Below are positions 63,304 through 64,000 of a stretch of DNA of 64,000 nt, in pieces. How positions within the stretch are numbered: the first letter of the stretch is position 1; the number at the start of each line of letters is the position of its first letter. Below the pieces are notes generated by a model. The model was not told where the DNA came from, did not search any database, and saw only the letters and a list, made by a program, of their open reading frames with translations. The position numbers were made by a program, and so were the translations under genes. Source of the stretch: Urophycis tenuis (Eukaryota > Chordata > Actinopteri > Gadiformes > Phycidae); contig JAXIVH010000006.1 in the NCBI GenBank assembly GCA_036785325.1, positions 7,618,594-7,682,593 on the forward strand, in the 5' to 3' direction.

Positions 63304-63372
<69 letters not shown>
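63157..63372. repeat. Compound (ATGT)n-(AAGT)n-(GT)n array
   Basis: ATGT units (63157-63245, broken once by AGGCCT), AAGT units (63246-63287), TGTGG units, then about 32 GT units. The three motifs differ by single bases, so they probably arose from one another. Confidence 0.97.
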
Positions 63373-63373
<1 letters not shown>

Positions 63374-64000
63374 ATATTTCTAAGGTGAAGCAGATAACAG
63401 ATACGCCACTGAAATAGTGAATACCACCAAAAAGGAATTCTAATCGTAGGTTAATAACAAAGCCTTTTGTTGGTATCAACGTGATGGTAAGTGGTTGTTA
63501 ACTACAACCCGAGCTCCGACCTAAACCCTCCTGAAAAGAGCATGGAGTGGGTGGGGATCATTCTCGAGCTCTCCGTGGTGGGAGTTTGGGGGAATTCAGA
63601 ACATTTTGTTTTCCGATTTTGACATGCTGTAAGTCAAACGACGATGTGAACGTAAATGAATAATTGAATCCTATGGTGTTTGCTACTCGCATTTTATTGC
63701 GTAGGCCTCATCACATTTTCCCACCCGGGTCAGTTTTAACCCCGCGTAGACATGGGGGTAATTGAGCCAAACGCTTGACTTAAGGGGAGACAAAAGAACC
63801 GCAGGGAAGGCTCGCTGGGCTCGGAACTGGGGGGTGGGACAGCATACCTCAGCCCATTTAAAATGGTAACTTTCTACCGACTTGAAAAGGTAGATAGAAA
63901 GTGTGATATGGGACGAGACAGGCTCATAATGGGGTCTCATTAAAGTAGCCTAGTGGCTCATAGTCATCATCATTTATCAACTGTTTACAGAAGAGAGCGC

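Larger units (their letters stand above)
50814..64000 (-). other. fmnl3: Probable fmnl3 intron 1 / 5' flank, no exon seen
   Basis: About 13 kb without a recognisable exon on either strand. I looked on the minus strand for an ATGGGNAAY start and an ELEERF-coding stretch; the one ATGGGGAAT (complement near 61843) continues without any FMNL-like residues. The segment contains the repeats listed separately, the palindrome at 58146-58171 and a retroposon tail at 59029. Confidence 0.55.

Overview
The window is nuclear DNA of a ray-finned (teleost) fish. The evidence is spliced vertebrate genes with GT-AG introns, very many CA/GA/CT microsatellites, Tc1, hAT and BEL/Pao transposon remnants, and the common teleost retroposon tail built around GCTTTGGATAAAAGCGTCTGC. 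The variant of that tail followed by repeated AAATGT resembles what I know from herring-like fishes, but that is a weak inference. There is one assembly gap, 200 Ns at 32778-32977.

Layout. (1) 1-4.76 kb: first intron, first coding exon and CpG-containing promoter of rbms2 (RNA-binding protein), minus strand, so the gene runs off the left edge. (2) 4.8-16.3 kb: a transposon-rich block. It holds a decayed teleost multicopy ORF (7.5 kb), a 1157-bp hAT element with a perfect 8-bp target duplication (8433-9589), a small unrecognised multi-exon gene candidate with a tandemly duplicated exon (10.5-12.4 kb), a Tc1 remnant (11.6-12.0 kb), an intronless broken copy of the WD40 cilia gene cfap52 (12.46-13.33 kb), and a BEL/Pao gag-like fragment (13.74-14.25 kb). 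(3) 16.4-25.3 kb: promoter, signal-peptide exon and first LDL-receptor class A exon of lrp1, plus strand. No further lrp1 exon was found. (4) 25.3-35.4 kb: mostly simple sequence, the gap, and a G-rich minisatellite. (5) 35.49-50.81 kb: 24 consecutive coding exons of the formin fmnl3, minus strand, covering everything from the start of the GBD/FH3 region to the stop codon; only the N-terminal (probably myristoylated) exon is missing. (6) 50.8-64 kb: no exon recognised, probably fmnl3 first intron or 5' flank, with several microsatellites.

The genes are independent. Rbms2 binds RNA, Lrp1 is an endocytic receptor and Fmnl3 is an actin nucleator/elongator. They are linked because all three human orthologues lie on chromosome 12q13. 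The most unusual points are the two-exon lrp1 followed by an antisense fmnl3, the cfap52 retrocopy abutting an unrecognised exon cluster, three single-base reading-frame breaks in otherwise clean fmnl3 exons (most likely consensus errors), and several perfect hairpins and palindromes, one resembling a Brachyury/T-box site.
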